This document shows positions 61,644 through 64,000 of a DNA stretch of 64,000 bases, piece after piece. Location: positions 41,568,959-41,632,958 of the forward strand of contig CM060697.1 in NCBI GenBank assembly GCA_030686995.1, read 5' to 3'. Within the stretch, counting starts at the first letter, position 1. Each line of letters begins with the position of its first letter. The translations under genes and the position numbers were made by a program. Source of the DNA: Artemisia argyi. Its lineage: Eukaryota; Streptophyta; Magnoliopsida; Asterales; Asteraceae. Below the pieces are notes generated by a model, which did no database searches, had not been told where the DNA came from, and was given only the letters and a program-made list of their open reading frames with translations.

Positions 61644-64000
61644 ATGGAGACAGAGACCAGTCAGTCCAACATTGCTGCTAAGCTTCCCAAGCTTAAGTTG
61701 AATGACTATGAGATGTGGAGGCTAATGATCGAACAATTCTTTATGGTGCAAGAATATGCACTTTGGGAGATCATTGTGTTTGGAAATTCTTTCAAACCTG
61801 GTACTACCTCACAAACAATTGATGGCAAGGTAGTACAAAAGATCAACACTGGACCAGTCACTAATGATGAAAGACTTCAGATGAAGAATGATCTAAAGAT
61901 CAGAGGCTTGCTGTTGATGACCCTTCCCAGAGATCAAATTCTAGCATTTAGGAAGTACAAGACTGCACAGACCTTGTTTGAGGAGATCTGCATTGTTTTT
62001 GGTGGTAATGATTCCACCAAGAAGACACATAACACCTTTTTGAAACAGACTTATGAAAACTTTGGTTCAACAAGTAATGAATCTATTGACAGCATCGTCA
62101 CAAGGCTTCAAAAGATTGTTACTCAACTCACAGTGTTTGGAATTGAGGTGGAAAGGGAAGACCTCAATTTAAAGTTCTTAAGGGGTTTACCCTCTGAGTT
62201 TGGTACAAATGTTGCTGTGTGGGAAGACAAGCCAGAACTGGAGACTATGAAGCTGAATGATTTGTACATTAACTTTAAAGTTATTGAACAGAGGTTGAAG
62301 AAGGCTGGCAAACTAAGTTCAGGATCAGGGAACTTAGCACTTATATCATCATCTGTTGATGATAGTTTAGATGAAGAGAGTGATAGTGATGATGATGATG
62401 CTAACATTGTTGTTTCCACTGGTAGTGGAGGTGTTTCCACTGCTAGTTCAAAAAGGCAGGTTGCTGGTCTTAGTGATTCTACTTTTTATGCCTTTCTTTC
62501 AAGTCAAATGAATGGTTCAATTCTGACACATGAAGACTTGGATCAAATTGTTGAGGATGACATGGAAGAGATGGACATTAGATGGCAACTTGCACTGCTA
62601 AGCTTAAAGGCAAAGAAGTTTTGGAGGAAGACAGGTAGGAAGATCACCATAAATGGCAATGAAACTATAGGTTTTGGTAAGAAGAAGGTGGAGTGGTACA
62701 ACTGTCATAAGAAGGGGCACTTTGCAAGAGAATGCAGGAAACCAAAGAAGCCTGATAACAGGTCAACTTGGTATAAGCAGGAAAAGAAGAAAGAACCTAC
62801 AACTGAAGAACCAAAGGTGCTTTTGGCCATTGATGGAGTGAGCTATGATTGGAGCTATATGGCTGAGGATGAAGAAGATGGTTCAGAGTCTGCAATGATT
62901 GCTACAGAGCTTGCACTTATGGATTTTTTTGACTCTGAGGTACAAATTAATAATGCTTTTTCTAAAACTTGTAAGGCTTTAAAAGATTATGAGAAACTTA
63001 AAGAACAATATGATGATCAATTGCTAGAGTTAAATCAAACTAATTATAACTTAGCAAATCAGAAAAGAGGTCTTGCTGTTTTAGAAATACAGTTAGAGTA
63101 TTATAGAGCTAATGAATCTAAGTTCAATGATGATATTGCTGTTTTAAAAAGAGACTTACATTATCAGATAACTTGTAATACACTAGATCATCAATCTAAG
63201 TGTATTGACAAAATTTGGGAGGCCCAAGTTGTAAATAAAGCCAAATCAGGAGTAGGATATAAAACAGTTCCACCACCCCTAAGAGGTTTTCCATCACCTC
63301 CTGGTATTGACTTAGCACACATAGGGTTAGAAGAGTTTCAGGAACCAACCATGACCTATGGCCCAAAATTTGTTAAAGAAGTTGCTATTGAAAGGGTTCA
63401 GGTTGAGGTTGATACTTTTGATAGTGCTAGTGACTCATCTCTTAAGGATGAAAGTGTGAATGTTGAGTCTAAAACTAGTATTCCTGAGAATATTAAAGTG
63501 GAGGTTAAAAAGAGTATAACTGAAGTTGTTAATGAGAAGCCTAGAGTGCATGATACTAGGCCCACTACTGATATGCTGAGATGTACAGAAAAAGGTCAAC
63601 AACTCCTAGGGGCAACAAAAGGAGTTGGAATCATGTTAAATCTAGACAATTTGGTAGTGACTTTGTGTTTAACAACAAGCCTTGTTACATATGTGGTAGT
63701 TTTGAACATCTTCATTATAATTGTAACTATCACATGGGTAGAAGGGAAGTGTTTAGGAATACCAAGGTGAATGGAAATAATTCTAATAATTTTACTCACC
63801 CAAATCCACTAAGCAAGATGATTCCCAGGTCTGTTTTGCTTAACTCTGGCATCAAAACTCTTTCCACTGCTAAACCAGCAATTGCCACAGCAAGAAATAT
63901 AAACAGAGTTTACCCTAAGTCCCCTGTTAAGAGTGCAAAACCTATTACAACTTTTGTTAAATCTGCACAAACAGGGAAAAAGACCTATTTTGAAAAGAAA
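61644..64000 (+). pseudogene. gag: Gag of element J, frameshifted and partial
   Basis: Begins ATG 61644 (METETSQSNIAAKLPKLKLN) with the copia gag core: LNDYEMWRLMIEQFF, DQILAFRKYKTAQTLFEEI, RLQKIVTQLTVFGIEVE, LNLKFLRGLPSEF. Then an acidic linker (DEESDSDDDD), a first knuckle WYNCHKKGHFAREC in which the first Cys is Trp, and a coiled-coil stretch (NQKRGLAVLEIQLEYYRANE). Near 63590-63600 the frame shifts; the nominal stop at 63768-63770 is in the wrong frame. The shifted frame continues open to the window end and contains CYICGSFEHLHYNC, a second CCHC knuckle. Protease, integrase and RT would lie beyond 64000. Confidence 0.75.

Larger units (their letters stand above)
61096..64000 (+). mobile_element. 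Element J: 5' part of a Ty1/copia element
   Basis: 5' LTR, PBS and gag; continues past the window. Inserted in the gag of element I. Left flanking bases are ATTAC; the matching TSD would lie outside the window. Confidence 0.8.

Overview
This is plant nuclear DNA made of nested retrotransposons. I found no host gene, tRNA, rRNA or CRISPR array. Every coding stretch I can name belongs to an LTR retrotransposon: Ty1/copia gag, protease and integrase relics, Sirevirus-like modules, an Athila/Tat-like gag-protease, and a chromodomain Ty3/gypsy element. The style of these families (copia gag and env-like ORFs, TGTAACACC...GGTGTTACA gypsy LTRs, an acidic ORF ahead of gag) is what I know from Asteraceae. 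I therefore favour a composite-family eudicot, but that is recognition from memory and was not searched.

Layout. 1-272: right end of a copia LTR (Z). 273-13871: element A, a minus-strand degenerate copia element of Sirevirus type. It has a 379-bp 5' LTR at the right, tRNA-Met-like PBS, gag relic, a small pol relic, multiple polypurine tracts and a 3' LTR at the left. Two ORF-less non-LTR retroposons (R1 minus, R2 plus) sit inside it. 13872-20722: element B, the 3' part of another copia element, with a long decayed env-like ORF, its own TATA box, a PPT and an 888-bp 3' LTR. 20723-22447: copia gag relic C (minus). 22829-30416: element D, an Athila/Tat-like element with a 1.4-kb 5' LTR, tRNA-Asp PBS and gag-protease relic. 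It is split by element E (26056-29679), a complete non-coding copia-type element flanked by the 5-bp TSD GAAAC.

30417-36982: element F (minus), with 3-kb LTRs around only 0.7 kb of internal DNA. 36983-46885: element H (plus), LTRs of about 2.8 kb (truncated) and 3.8 kb around a non-coding interior that carries retroposon R3 (40822-42435). 46886-56891: element G, a near-complete chromovirus (Tekay-like) with acidic ORF1, gag, RT, RNase H, integrase and chromodomain. Its protease active site is deleted and pol is frameshifted. 57563-61095: element I (minus), copia gag-protease-integrase without RT. 61096-64000: element J (plus), 5' LTR, PBS and gag of a copia element that runs out of the window.

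How it works together. Nothing here looks autonomous. A, E, F and H keep the cis signals (LTR, PBS, PPT) but not the genes, so they would depend on enzymes made elsewhere. G would be the natural helper for F and H, with which it shares LTR ends and PBS, but it lacks a protease. The most unusual signal is the R1/R2/R3 family: three ORF-less retroposons of 1.37-1.61 kb, each with a 15-18-bp target duplication and an A-tail, sharing a 3' stem-loop in which one base pair appears to covary.
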